A stretch of DNA of 64,000 nt from Acidimicrobiia bacterium (GCA_035651955.1 DASRES010000086.1:1-64000), one strand, 5' to 3'; numbered from the stretch's first letter, positions 25,050-33,727 are shown. The notes: a model not told the origin generated them from the letters alone. Program-made: numbers and translations.

Positions 25050-26866
25050 CACCGGTGTCCACGACGACGACGGCCGCCGGCGAGGAGACGCTCGGCGGGT
25101 TGCCGGAGCTGCTCGCTCGGCGCGCGCAGAAGGCCGGCGGCACGGTGGCGCTGCGCGTCAAGCGGCTCGGCTACTGGCACGAGACGACGTGGGCCGAGTA
25201 CGCGCGGCGCGCCGCGGCCGCCGGGCTGGGGCTGCGCGCGCTCGGCGTCGACGCCGGTGAGACCGTCGCGATCCTGTGCGGCAACCAGCCCGAGTGGCTG
25301 TTCGTCGAGGTCGGCGCGCAGGGCGTCGGCGCGGCCGTCGCGGGTCTGCACCCCGCGACACCGCCGGGTGATGCTGCGCGCCTGCTGCACCACGTCGGTG
25401 CCGTCGCACTCGTCGTCGCGGACGAGGAGCAGCTCGATGTCGCGCGTGCGATCCGCGCGGACGTCCCGTCGTTGCGCACGATCGTGGTCGTCGACACGCG
25501 CGGCATCCCGTCGTTGCGGGCACGCGCGGAGGTGAGCCTCGACGAGCTCGAGGCGCTCGGTGGCGGCTCCCGTGATGGCGCCGACGACGTCGTCCGCGCG
25601 TGGGCGGAGACGAGCGCGCGCGTCGCCGACAGCGCGACGGCGCGCATCGTGTTCTCGGCAGGCAGCGACCCGCCGCGCGCCGTCGCGCTGTCGCGGACGA
25701 ACCTCGTCGCGACCGGTGTCGCGCTCGGCGACGTGCTCGCGCTCGGCCCGGGTGACGAGACGCTCAGCTCGCTGCCGTTGTCGTACGTCGGCGCCGCCGT
25801 CGTGGCCGGCCCGCTCGCGCTCCGCACCGGGCTCGTCGTGAACTTCGGCGAAGGAAGGGAGACGCTCGTCGAGGACGCGCGTGAGGTCCAGCCGACGTTG
25901 TTCGTCGCCGTGCCGCGCTGGTGGGAGGAGGTGCGATCAACGATCGAGCTGCGGATGGCGCGCGCGGACGCGGTGAAGCGGGCAGCGTTCCGGTTCTTCC
26001 GCACTCGTGGCGCGAGCCGCGCGCGTGCCGGTCGGCCGGTCGGACGCATCGGGACCGCGCTCGTCTACCGGCCGGTGCGCGCGAAGTTCGGCCTGCGGCG
26101 CGCCCGCGTCGCGTTGTCCGTGGGTGCACCGCTCGCGCCCGCCGTCGTCGAGTCGTTCGCCGCGCTCGGGCTCGCGCTGCGCGAGTGCTACGGCACCGTC
26201 GAGACGACGGGGTTCGCGACGTGCCCACGCACGGTGCCCGTCCGCCCCGGCACGGCAGGCCCGCCGCTGCCGGGGATGCACGTCCGCGTCGCCGACGACG
26301 GCGAGGTGCTCGTGCACGGCGCCGGCGTCTTCACCGGGTACGTCGGCGACGACGAGCGGACGCGGGAGGCGATCGACGCGGGCGGCTGGTTCCACACCGG
26401 CGATCTCGGACGCCTCGACGACGACGGCAACCTCGTCATCACCGACCGCAAGAAGGACGTCGTCGTGACCGCGTCCGGTGCCGCCATCGCACCGCGGTTC
26501 CTCGAGGAGCGTCTGATGCGCTCGCCCTACGTGCAGCAGGCCGTCGTCGTCGGCGACGGGCGCCCCTACGTCACCGCGCTCGTCGCGCTCGCGCCCGACG
26601 TCGTCACCGCGTGGGCGCTCGAGCACTCGGTGCCGTTCACGACGTTCCAGGACCTCGCGAGGTCCGTCGAGGTCCAGGACCTGCTGCGGGGCGTGCTCGA
26701 CGACGTGAACCGCGACGTCGCGCCGCCGGAGGAGATCCGCGACGTGCGCGCGCTGCCCGAGCCGCTCGAGCAGTCCGCCGGCGCGTTGACGACGACGCAG
26801 CGCGTCCGGCGCGAGGCGGTCATCAGCGCGAACGCGCAGCTGGTCGAGGAGATGTACGGATCATGA
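25046..26866 (+). CDS. AMP-dependent long-chain acyl-CoA synthetase paralogue, motifs degenerate
   Basis: The 606-residue protein has the adenylate-forming fold and aligns with FadD15-type ligases: TTWAEYARRAAAAGLGLRAL, YGTVETTGFAT (A5), GGWFHTGDLGRLDDDGN (A7) and ITDRKKDVVVTASG (A8). The phosphate-binding A3 loop, normally TSGTTGxPKG, reads IVFSAGSDPPRAVALS. The catalytic lysine near the C-terminus (usual TxTxKxKR) is Arg in LTTTQRVRR. It may be a weak, altered or inactive ligase, or an acyl-binding protein. It sits between livG and livH, overlapping livG by 4 nt, so it is probably tied to the imported substrate. Confidence 0.85.
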   Translation: MTPVSTTTTAAGEETLGGLPELLARRAQKAGGTVALRVKRLGYWHETTWAEYARRAAAAGLGLRALGVDAGETVAILCGNQPEWLFVEVGAQGVGAAVAGLHPATPPGDAARLLHHVGAVALVVADEEQLDVARAIRADVPSLRTIVVVDTRGIPSLRARAEVSLDELEALGGGSRDGADDVVRAWAETSARVADSATARIVFSAGSDPPRAVALSRTNLVATGVALGDVLALGPGDETLSSLPLSYVGAAVVAGPLALRTGLVVNFGEGRETLVEDAREVQPTLFVAVPRWWEEVRSTIELRMARADAVKRAAFRFFRTRGASRARAGRPVGRIGTALVYRPVRAKFGLRRARVALSVGAPLAPAVVESFAALGLALRECYGTVETTGFATCPRTVPVRPGTAGPPLPGMHVRVADDGEVLVHGAGVFTGYVGDDERTREAIDAGGWFHTGDLGRLDDDGNLVITDRKKDVVVTASGAAIAPRFLEERLMRSPYVQQAVVVGDGRPYVTALVALAPDVVTAWALEHSVPFTTFQDLARSVEVQDLLRGVLDDVNRDVAPPEEIRDVRALPEPLEQSAGALTTTQRVRREAVISANAQLVEEMYGS

Positions 26867-26870
26867 GCTC

Positions 26871-27767
26871 ATGACGAAGTTCCTCGAGCTGGTCGTGGCG
26901 GGCGTCGCCAACGGCGCGCAATACGCGTTGGTCGCGCTCGGGTTCGTCGTCATCTACCGCGCGACGGGGGTGATCAACTTCGCGCAGGGCGGGTTCGTCG
27001 TCCTCGGCGCGTACTTCGCGTACGACTTCCACCAGACGCTCGGCTTGCCCTTCTACCTGTCGCTCGTCCTCGCGATGGCGGCCGGCGCGCTGGTCGGCGT
27101 GATCACCGAGGCGACCGTCCTTCGCAAGCTGACCGGCGAGCCGCCGTTCGTCGTCATCATGATCACGATCGGGGTGCTGACGATCATCGAACAAGTCGTC
27201 CCGACGGTGTGGGGCGGCAACCCGCTGCCGCTCGGCGACCCGTGGGGCGTTCGGTCCGTCAAGGCCGGGAACATCAACCTCCGCGTCGCCGACCTGTGGA
27301 CGATCGCGCTCGTGATCGTCGTCCTCGGTGCCTTCTTCCTGTTCTTCCGGTACTCGAAGCTCGGCGTCGCGATGCGCGCGACGGCCGTCGACCTCGAGGC
27401 CGCGCTCGCCCAGGGGATCAGCGCGCGACGCATCGTGTCGCTGTCGTGGGCGATCGCCGGGCTCGTCGCCGCGCTCGCGGGCGTCACCCTCGCGGGTGGT
27501 GGCGCGGGTGTGCGGCCCGACATCGAGCTCGTCGCGCTGACCGCGTTCCCGGCGATCATCCTCGGCGGCCTCGACTCGCCGGGCGGCGCGGTCGTCGGCG
27601 GCATCGTCATCGGGCTCGCGCAGTCGCTCACCGCGGGCTACCAGCCCGAGTACGCGTCGTGGCTCGGCCAGGGCTTCGACCTGGTGATGCCCTACGTCGT
27701 GATGGTGATCGTCCTCATGGTCCGCCCGTACGGCCTGTTCGGCCTGCGCCACGTGAGACGCGCATGA
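26871..27767 (+). CDS. livH: Branched-chain amino acid type ABC permease LivH
   Basis: The 298-residue protein has about eight membrane segments and LivH hallmarks: ANGAQYALVALGFVVIYRAT, GVINFAQGGFVVLGAYFAY and FPAIILGGLDSPGGAVVGG, the last containing the cytoplasmic loop that contacts the ATPases. It forms the translocation pore with LivM. It begins 4 nt after the acyl-CoA synthetase stop and overlaps livM by 4 nt (ATGA). Confidence 0.92.
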   Translation: MTKFLELVVAGVANGAQYALVALGFVVIYRATGVINFAQGGFVVLGAYFAYDFHQTLGLPFYLSLVLAMAAGALVGVITEATVLRKLTGEPPFVVIMITIGVLTIIEQVVPTVWGGNPLPLGDPWGVRSVKAGNINLRVADLWTIALVIVVLGAFFLFFRYSKLGVAMRATAVDLEAALAQGISARRIVSLSWAIAGLVAALAGVTLAGGGAGVRPDIELVALTAFPAIILGGLDSPGGAVVGGIVIGLAQSLTAGYQPEYASWLGQGFDLVMPYVVMVIVLMVRPYGLFGLRHVRRA

Positions 27768-28918
27768 GCGGCGGCGTCTTGTCGTTCCGGGCGTTCGGCG
27801 CGGAGCGCCGTCGTCGCGCCCGGCGGCGCTCGATGCCGACCCGGCCCGCGGACCAGATCCGCCTGCTGCGGACGCGCTCGCAGGTCGTCCTGGTGCTCGT
27901 GCTCGTCGCCGCGTGGGTGCTGCTGCCGCTCGTGCTGCAGGACTTCTGGCTCGACGTGCTCGCCCGCTGCGGGCTCGCGGCGGTGGGAGCGATCGGGTTG
28001 AACCTGCTGACGGGGTACACGGGCCAGATCTCGCTCGGCCACGCGTTCTTCATAGGCTGCGGCTCGTACGTCGCCGCGTGGTTCGGCGTGCAACAGGGGT
28101 TGCCGCTGTGGGTGTGGCTCCCGCTGTGCGCGCTGATCGGCGCCGCCATCGGCGCGCTCGTCGGACCGTTCGCGCTCCGGCTGCGCGGTGACTACCTCGC
28201 GATCGTCACGATCGGGCTGCTCTACATCGGCGCGCACATCTTCACGAACTGGGACACCGTGACCGGCGGTCAGGCCGGGACCGCGACGGATGCGCCGGCG
28301 AAGATCGGCCCCGTCGACTTCGCGCATCTCGAGCTGTTCGGGCGCACGTTCACGCGACGGCAGGGCCTGTTCTACCTGGTGTGGTTGATCGTCGGGATCG
28401 TCGCGCTGCTCGCGGTGAACCTTGCGCGGACGCGCCCCGGACGCGCGATGCAGGCGGTGCGCGACCAGGACGTCGCCGCCGAGGTCATCGGTGTCAGCCT
28501 CGCGCGCTACAAGATCGGCGCGTTCGCCGTGTCGAGCGCGTGCGCGGCCGTCGCCGGCGGGCTGTTCGGGCTCGTGCAGCAGTTCGTCAACCCGTCGGAC
28601 TTCGGGGGCGCGCCGGGCCTCGTCCTGTCGATCACGTATGTCGCGATGATCATCATCGGCGGCATCGGGACCATCCGCGGGGCCGTGCTCGGCGCGCTCG
28701 TCGTCGCGGGCCTCCCGCAGGTGATCCAGCACATCAGCGAGTCGACGAAGATCCCGTTCGTGCAGAGCGGCTCGGGCGGCTCCGGCTACCTGTCGGTGTT
28801 CGCGCTCAACCAGATCATCTTCGGGATCCTCATCATCGTGTTCCTGCTGTTCGAGTCGCGGGGGCTCGCGGCGTTGTTCGACCGCGCCCGTGCGTACTTC
28901 CGGGCGTGGCCGTTCTGA
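27764..28918 (+). CDS. livM: Branched-chain amino acid type ABC permease LivM
   Basis: The 384-residue protein shows LivM motifs GLNLLTGYTGQISLGHAFF, LRLRGDYLAIVTIG, AMQAVRDQDVAAEVIGVS and MIIIGGIGTIRGAVLGA, with about nine to ten membrane segments after a basic cytoplasmic N-terminus of about 45 residues (AERRRRARRRS). ATG 27764 overlaps the livH stop. It pairs with LivH. Confidence 0.92.
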   Translation: MSGGVLSFRAFGAERRRRARRRSMPTRPADQIRLLRTRSQVVLVLVLVAAWVLLPLVLQDFWLDVLARCGLAAVGAIGLNLLTGYTGQISLGHAFFIGCGSYVAAWFGVQQGLPLWVWLPLCALIGAAIGALVGPFALRLRGDYLAIVTIGLLYIGAHIFTNWDTVTGGQAGTATDAPAKIGPVDFAHLELFGRTFTRRQGLFYLVWLIVGIVALLAVNLARTRPGRAMQAVRDQDVAAEVIGVSLARYKIGAFAVSSACAAVAGGLFGLVQQFVNPSDFGGAPGLVLSITYVAMIIIGGIGTIRGAVLGALVVAGLPQVIQHISESTKIPFVQSGSGGSGYLSVFALNQIIFGILIIVFLLFESRGLAALFDRARAYFRAWPF

Positions 28919-28950
28919 CGGTCGCGCCCGGCACTTCGTCCTGTTGCGGG

Positions 28951-28988
28951 TGACCATCCGGTAACTCCGGCCCTGAGCTGGGTAGGTT
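28951..28988 (+). promoter_or_regulatory. Candidate operator and -10 element before livK
   Basis: TGACCATCCGGTAA (28951-28964) is one base away from the TGAC-N6-GTCA pattern. TAGGTT at 28983-28988 could be a -10 element for a separate livK transcript with a leader of about 27 nt. A separate, stronger promoter for the binding protein is usual in such operons. Confidence 0.35.
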
Positions 28989-29020
28989 CCCGTGCCGATC
29001 GTGTTCCGAGAGGGGGACGG

Positions 29021-30304
29021 ATGGAGCGGATGGCTCGGTGGCGGCCGGGGGGTCGCATGGTCGCCGTGCTGGTCGTCGTCGCGATGGCGACGTTGGGGGC
29101 GTCGTGCCGGGGGAGCAGCAGCCCGAGCTCCAAGAGCAGCGGCAAGAGCGGCGCGCCCGCGACGACGACCGGCTTCGACGGCAAGACGATCACCGTCGGT
29201 GCGATCTCGCCGCAGACGGGCATCGCGTCGGTGATCGGGCTCGCGCTCACGAACGGGAACCGCGTCTACTTCGACGCGCTCAACGCCAAGGGCGGCATCG
29301 CGGGCAAGTACAAGGTCAACCTCGAGGTCCGCGACAGCCAGTACAACTCGAACGTCGCGCAACAGAACTACGCCGAGCTGCGCGACAAGGTCGTGATGCT
29401 CGCCCAGGTGCTCGGGACGGACATCACGAACGCGCTCCTGACGCCGATGCGCCAGGACCAGATGGTCGCGGCACCGGCGACGCTCGACGCCGAGTGGGTG
29501 CGCGACGCGAACCTGTTGCCGGTCGCCGCGCCGTACCAGATCGAGGCGATCAACGGCATCTCGTACTGGGTCGACCAGGGCGGCAAGGGCAAGACGTTGT
29601 GCCTGATCCGCTCGGACGACAAGTACGGCGACGCCGGCCAGGCCGGCGTCGAGTACGCCGCCAAGCACCTCGACTTCAAGCTCGGCAAGATCACGACGTT
29701 CAGCGCGGCGTCGACCGACCTGACCGCGCAGCTGCAACAGGTGAAGTCGGGGTGCGACGCCGTCTGGCTCGTGGCGCTCCCGACCGCGACGATCCCGCTG
29801 ATGGGCCAGGCCGCGTCGCAGAACGTGAACCTGCAGTGGCTCGGTCAGGCGCCGACGTGGGTCTCGCTCCTCGCGCAGGGTGCGACGGGCGCGTACACGA
29901 GCAAGCACTACTGGCTCGCCGCGCAAGGGCCGCAGTGGGGCGACACGTCCGTGCCCGGCATGAAGCAGATGCTCGACGACATCCAGCGCTTCGACCCCAA
30001 GCAGGGTCCGGACATCTACTTCGCGTTCGGGTACGCGCAGGCGTTCACTGTTGCGAAGCTCCTCGAGAAGGCGGTCTCGCTCGGTGACCTCAGCCGGGCG
30101 GGGATCCAGAAGGCGCTCAACGAGCTGGGAACGGTCGACACCCTCGGCCTGGCCGGCACGTACACGTACGGGCCGCCCGCGCAGCGCGTGCCGCCCCGTG
30201 AGTCGACGATCTTCGTCGCCGACCCGACCGCGCCGGGCGGGTTGCGGGCGCTGAAGACGAACTTCATCTCCAGCGCGGCGCAGTCGTACCAGTTCCCGAA
30301 GTAG
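29021..30304 (+). CDS. livK: Substrate-binding lipoprotein of LivFGHM importer
   Basis: The 427-residue protein has a lipoprotein signal peptide (MVAVLVVVAMATLGASC; lipidated Cys near residue 29) and a Ser/Lys/Gly-rich linker. A type I periplasmic-binding fold follows: ITVGAISPQTGIASVIGLAL, YFDALNAKGGIAGKYKVNL and DDKYGDAGQAGVEYAAKH. It delivers ligand to LivHM on the outer face of the membrane. A GAGGGGG ribosome binding site precedes the ATG. The exact ligand (branched-chain amino acid, short-chain amide or acid) is not predictable. The neighbouring ligase-like gene hints at a carboxylic acid. Confidence 0.9.
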   Translation: MERMARWRPGGRMVAVLVVVAMATLGASCRGSSSPSSKSSGKSGAPATTTGFDGKTITVGAISPQTGIASVIGLALTNGNRVYFDALNAKGGIAGKYKVNLEVRDSQYNSNVAQQNYAELRDKVVMLAQVLGTDITNALLTPMRQDQMVAAPATLDAEWVRDANLLPVAAPYQIEAINGISYWVDQGGKGKTLCLIRSDDKYGDAGQAGVEYAAKHLDFKLGKITTFSAASTDLTAQLQQVKSGCDAVWLVALPTATIPLMGQAASQNVNLQWLGQAPTWVSLLAQGATGAYTSKHYWLAAQGPQWGDTSVPGMKQMLDDIQRFDPKQGPDIYFAFGYAQAFTVAKLLEKAVSLGDLSRAGIQKALNELGTVDTLGLAGTYTYGPPAQRVPPRESTIFVADPTAPGGLRALKTNFISSAAQSYQFPK

Positions 30305-30327
30305 CGCGACATCGTTCACTGCAGGTT

Positions 30328-30364
30328 TGGGATGTGAGCGGGACGGGATCCCGCTCACGTCCCA
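30328..30364 (+). terminator. Strong hairpin downstream of livK
   Basis: The 10-bp stem GTGAGCGGGA / TCCCGCTCAC (30334-30343, 30349-30358) has a 5-nt loop and continues with five more pairs on the outside after one mismatch. No U-tract follows. It is a good candidate terminator for the liv operon, 24 nt after the stop codon. Confidence 0.65.
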
Positions 30365-30483
30365 CACCTCGGTGGCCGCTCGCGCTGCTCGCGCTCGCGT
30401 TGTTCGCCGTCGCGTGCAGCGCGGGTGACCGTCGACGTCGAGCTCATCCCGGGCCGCGGGTGCACCATGAGGACGCAGTGAGT
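30334..30483 (+). pseudogene. Possible lipoprotein signal-sequence remnant
   Basis: GTG 30334 opens a frame whose first 31 residues look like a lipoprotein signal peptide: PRWPLALLALALFAVACSAG has a basic start, a hydrophobic core and an AxACS lipobox. After that the frame ([16 protein letters not shown]) has no recognisable fold and runs into the aminotransferase gene. It may be the stub of a decayed lipoprotein gene, or chance. The hairpin at 30328-30364 overlaps its start. Confidence 0.25.
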
Positions 30484-30539
30484 CCGTGGACCGAAAGAAG
30501 AACCGGGGGCTTCGGACCCCGGGGCTACCCTGGCCCGTC

Positions 30540-31715
30540 ATGGAGTTCCGCCGGATCAACGCCCTGCCGCCGTACGTCTTCGGCATCATCGACTCGCTGA
30601 AGATGGAGGCACGCCGGGCCGGCGAGGACGTCATCGACCTCGGGTTCGGCAACCCCGACGTCCCGTCCCCGGGCATCGCCGTCGACAAGCTCGCGGAAGC
30701 TGCCCGCAACCCGCGCAACCACCGGTACTCCGCGACGCGCGGCCTGCCGAAGCTGCGGCTCGCGATCACCGACCTGTACCGGCGCAAGTTCGACGTGCAG
30801 CTCGATCCCGAGACCGAGGTGTGCACGACGATCGGCGCGAAGGAGGGGTTCTCGCACCTGATGTGGACCGTGCTCGCACCGGGCGACGTCGCGTTCGTGC
30901 CGAGCCCGTCGTACCCGATCCACATCTGGGGCCCGATCCTCGCCGGTGCGGACGTCCGCCACGTCCGCCTCGGGCCCGAGCAGGACTTCTTCCAGCACCT
31001 GCTGAACGCGTGGGAGGAGTCGTGGCCGCGCCCGCGCGTCGTCGTGCTGTCGTTACCGCACAACCCGACGACGACGTGCGTCGACCTCGAGTTCATGGCC
31101 CGCATGGTGGACTTCGCGCGCGAGCACGACGTGCTCCTCGTCCACGACTTCGCGTACGCGGACCTCGGCTTCGACGGCTACGAGCCGCCGTCGATCCTCC
31201 AGGTACCGGGCGCGACCGAGGTCGCCGTCGAGCTGTACACGTTGACGAAGTCGTTCTCGATGGCGGGCTGGCGCGTCGGGTTCCTGCTCGGCAACCCGGA
31301 GGTCGTCGGCGCGCTCGCGAAGCTGAAGAGCTATCTCGATTACGGGACGTTCCAACCGATCCAGATCGCGTCGATCGTCGCGATGAACGAGACGCCCGAC
31401 TACCCGCGGGAGGTCAACGCGATCTACAAGGGTCGTCGCGACGCGCTCGTCGACGGGCTCGCGCGCATCGGGTGGGACATCCCGAAGCCGCAGGGGACGA
31501 TGTTCGTGTGGGCGCCGATCCCCGAGCCGTACGAGGAGATGGGCAGCCTCGAGTTCGCCAAGATGCTGGTGCCCGAGGCGAAGGTCGCGGTGTCGCCGGG
31601 CGTCGGGTTCGGTCCCGGTGGCGAGGGGTTCGTGCGGTTCGCGCTGGTCGAGAACGAGAAGCGCATCACCCAGGCGATCCGCGGCATCCGGAAGGCGCTC
31701 CCGAAGCTCGGGTGA
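30540..31715 (+). CDS. Class I/II aminotransferase, AlaC-like
   Basis: The 391-residue PLP enzyme matches the alanine/LL-DAP aminotransferase group: [66 protein letters not shown] (the PLP Asp and Tyr) and [17 protein letters not shown] with the Schiff-base lysine. Glutamate-pyruvate transamination is the best guess. ATG 30540 lies 8 nt after TACCCT (30526-30531), typical of the leaderless starts in this window. It ends at the palindromic terminator shared with the tetR gene. Confidence 0.88.
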   Translation: MEFRRINALPPYVFGIIDSLKMEARRAGEDVIDLGFGNPDVPSPGIAVDKLAEAARNPRNHRYSATRGLPKLRLAITDLYRRKFDVQLDPETEVCTTIGAKEGFSHLMWTVLAPGDVAFVPSPSYPIHIWGPILAGADVRHVRLGPEQDFFQHLLNAWEESWPRPRVVVLSLPHNPTTTCVDLEFMARMVDFAREHDVLLVHDFAYADLGFDGYEPPSILQVPGATEVAVELYTLTKSFSMAGWRVGFLLGNPEVVGALAKLKSYLDYGTFQPIQIASIVAMNETPDYPREVNAIYKGRRDALVDGLARIGWDIPKPQGTMFVWAPIPEPYEEMGSLEFAKMLVPEAKVAVSPGVGFGPGGEGFVRFALVENEKRITQAIRGIRKALPKLG

Positions 31716-31719
31716 CGAT

Positions 31720-31768
31720 GTCCATGCGTCGCTAAACGTCGTCAGACGACGACGAACGACGCATGGAC
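31720..31768. terminator. Bidirectional terminator, palindrome copy 3
   Basis: Perfect 12-bp arms GTCCATGCGTCG (31720-31731) and CGACGCATGGAC (31757-31768) enclose 25 nt that contain a smaller hairpin (GTCGTC-AGAC-GAC type). It lies between convergent aminotransferase and tetR genes, 5 nt after the former's stop. Confidence 0.65.
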
Positions 31769-31776
31769 GTCTGGGG

Positions 31777-32361
31777 TCAGCCGGTCAGGCCGTGGAGGCA
31801 GAACGAGACGGCCGCGTCGGCGATGCGGTCGACGGGCTCGTCGCGCTGGAAGAAGTACGCGCGCGTGAGCTGCTCGACGACGCCGACGACGGCCTGCGCG
31901 AGCACCTCGGGGTCCTGGTCGCCGATGCGCCCGTCGACGATGGCGTCCTTGATGTGACGGACGGTGTCGGCGATCGCGACCTCCTCGTTGCGGCGCAGCA
32001 CCGGCGCGAACCGCTCCTCGGTCGCGGCGAACTGGAACAGCGTGAAGAAGTGGCGGTGGTCGCGGAACCACTCCATCGAGGCGCGGACGCCGCGCTCGAT
32101 CCGCACGATCGGGTCGGGCTCGTCGCCGATCGCGGCCTGCTGACGCCGGCGGAGGTCCTGGTGGCCCTCGCGCAGGATCTCGGCGAGGAGCTCCTCCTTG
32201 CTCGAGAAGTACCAGTAGAAGACGCCCTTGCCGACACCGAGGCTCTGGACGATGTCGGCGACCGACGTCGGGTGGTACCCGCGCTCGGCGAACAGCGACG
32301 CCGCGCACGTCATGAGCTGTCGGCGCCGGTCGCGTCCTCGTTGCGTCAGCTTGCGCCGCAT
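31777..32361 (-). CDS. TetR-family transcriptional regulator
   Basis: The 194-residue regulator has a TetR DNA-binding domain (LMTCAASLFAERGYHPTSVA, then LGVGKGVFYWYFSSKEELLA) and a helical ligand domain. ATG 32361 is chosen because GGAGGAG sits just upstream; the frame is open to 32469. It resembles fatty-acid or acyl-CoA responsive repressors. A palindrome at 32399-32414 overlaps its own likely -35 (TTGACC, 18 nt before TACCCT on the minus strand), so it is probably self-repressing and also controls plsC. Confidence 0.88.
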   Translation of the reverse strand: MRRKLTQRGRDRRRQLMTCAASLFAERGYHPTSVADIVQSLGVGKGVFYWYFSSKEELLAEILREGHQDLRRRQQAAIGDEPDPIVRIERGVRASMEWFRDHRHFFTLFQFAATEERFAPVLRRNEEVAIADTVRHIKDAIVDGRIGDQDPEVLAQAVVGVVEQLTRAYFFQRDEPVDRIADAAVSFCLHGLTG

Positions 32362-32398
32362 GGGCTCCTCCGCTCGGCCGGGGCAGGGTAGGAGGAAC

Positions 32399-32414
32399 TT
32401 GACCGACGGGTCAA
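32399..32414. promoter_or_regulatory. TetR operator
   Basis: TTGACC-GACG-GGTCAA is a perfect palindrome with 6-bp arms in the 76-bp divergent tetR/plsC region. Its core TGACCGACGGGTCA has the TGAC-N6-GTCA architecture of sites at 3600, 3670 and 11051. Confidence 0.6.
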
Positions 32415-32437
32415 CGCGGTTCGGGTACGGTCCGCGC

Positions 32438-33181
32438 GTGGCGTACTGGGCGCTGAAGGCGGTCCTCACCCCGATCCTGCGCCTCTGCTACCGCGTCCGT
32501 GTCGACGGGCGTGAGCACGTCCCCAGCCGCGGCGCGGTGATCCTCGCGGCCAACCACCGCTCGTTCATGGACTCGATCTTCCTGCCGCTCGTCGTGCGGC
32601 GGCGGGTGACGTTCGTCGCCAAGGCCGAGTACTTCGACTCGCCGCGCACCGCGTGGTTCTTCCGGTCGTGCGGCCAGATCCCGATCCGGCGCGAGGGCGG
32701 CAGCGCGAGCGAGGGTGCGCTGGCCGCGGCCACCGACGTGCTGCGCGCGGGCGGCGTGTTCGGGATCTACCCCGAGGGGACGCGGACGCGCGACGGCTAC
32801 CTGCACCGAGGGCACACCGGCGTCGCGCGCCTCGCGCTCTCGACGGGCGCGCCGGTCGTTCCCGTCGGTCTCGTCGGCACCGACGAGATCCAGGCCACGG
32901 ACGCGAAGCTCCCGCGCCTGTTCCGCGAGGTGCGCGTGCGGTTCGGCGATCCCATCGACCCGCAGCGCTACGCGTCGCGCGCCGACGACGGCGCCGGGCT
33001 CGCGCTGCGTGCGATGACCGACGAGGTGATGTTCGAGATCGCGTCCCTCTCGGGCTACGAGTACGTCGACACGTACGCGACGAAGCGGGCCGAGGACGTT
33101 CCCGCCGAGACCGCGATCGTCACGACGCTCGAGCCCGTGACCGACCCGGGGCCGATGCTGCCGTCAGTCGCGAACGGGTAA
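32438..33181 (+). CDS. 1-acyl-sn-glycerol-3-phosphate acyltransferase (PlsC family)
   Basis: The 247-residue enzyme has the HX4D catalytic motif in NHRSFMDSIFLPL, the glycerol-phosphate site FGIYPEGTRTRDGYL and the VPVGLVGTDEI strand. It acylates lysophosphatidic acid at the membrane. GTG 32438 follows TACGGT (32426-32431) by 6 nt and gives the family N-terminus AYWALKAVLTPILRLCYRV. Its 3' end overlaps the convergent gene at 33164 by 18 nt. The adjacent TetR operator suggests lipid-responsive control. Confidence 0.88.
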   Translation: MAYWALKAVLTPILRLCYRVRVDGREHVPSRGAVILAANHRSFMDSIFLPLVVRRRVTFVAKAEYFDSPRTAWFFRSCGQIPIRREGGSASEGALAAATDVLRAGGVFGIYPEGTRTRDGYLHRGHTGVARLALSTGAPVVPVGLVGTDEIQATDAKLPRLFREVRVRFGDPIDPQRYASRADDGAGLALRAMTDEVMFEIASLSGYEYVDTYATKRAEDVPAETAIVTTLEPVTDPGPMLPSVANG

Positions 33182-33682
33182 CCAGCGTCGGCGCGTGCGA
33201 ACGCCGTCGCGGCGGCGCTTCAGCCAGAAGACGATCCACACGAACACGAGCGGGACGCCCCAGATCAGGCTGCTGCGCATGATCGAACGTGCGACGGCCG
33301 GGCTGACCCGTCCCTTGCACCGCGGTCCGGGGCCGGCGACGTCGCCCGCGCCGAGATACCAGTGCGCGTGCCTCCCCGACGGGACGTGGGCCTCGAGCGC
33401 GTGTGGATGCGAGCCGGGCTCGAACACGGTCGGCGGTGTCACGCCGGGTGCGTCGACGAGCGCGTTCCACGTCCCGACGGGCACGGTCACCCGCTGGCCC
33501 GACGTGTTGACGTAGCCGAACACCGTCGTGTCGATGCCCTGCGCGGGGTCGTCGTGCGACGTGCAGGACAGCGTCGGCCGGACCGCGCTCGCGTCGGTCG
33601 ACGTCGCGGGTGCCGCCGACGCGACCGAGGGCGCGGCGAGGAACGCCGCGACGACCGCGACCACGACCGCGAACCGTGACAT
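33164..33682 (-). CDS. Secreted protein with C-terminal membrane anchor
   Basis: The 172-residue protein has a clear signal peptide (SRFAVVVAVVAAFLAAPSVA, cleavage near ASA-AP). Its external domain of about 100 residues has two Cys (LSCTSHDDPAQGIDTTVFGY; GPRCKGRVS) and TVPVGTWNALVDAP, GSHPHALEAHVPSG. A membrane helix (SSLIWGVPLVFVWIVFWL) and a basic tail follow. This is a type I membrane topology. I do not recognise the external domain. It overlaps plsC tail to tail by 18 nt. Confidence 0.75.
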   Translation of the reverse strand: MSRFAVVVAVVAAFLAAPSVASAAPATSTDASAVRPTLSCTSHDDPAQGIDTTVFGYVNTSGQRVTVPVGTWNALVDAPGVTPPTVFEPGSHPHALEAHVPSGRHAHWYLGAGDVAGPGPRCKGRVSPAVARSIMRSSLIWGVPLVFVWIVFWLKRRRDGVRTRRRWLPVRD

Positions 33683-33727
33683 CCCGATCCCATCGGCGGG
33701 TTCGGGACAAGCCTGAGGGCGTGGGCG

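Noticed and set aside
27692-31105. 1137-codon minus-strand open frame
   Set aside because: It is antisense to livM, livK and the aminotransferase. The translation is biased low-complexity sequence with no recognisable motif.
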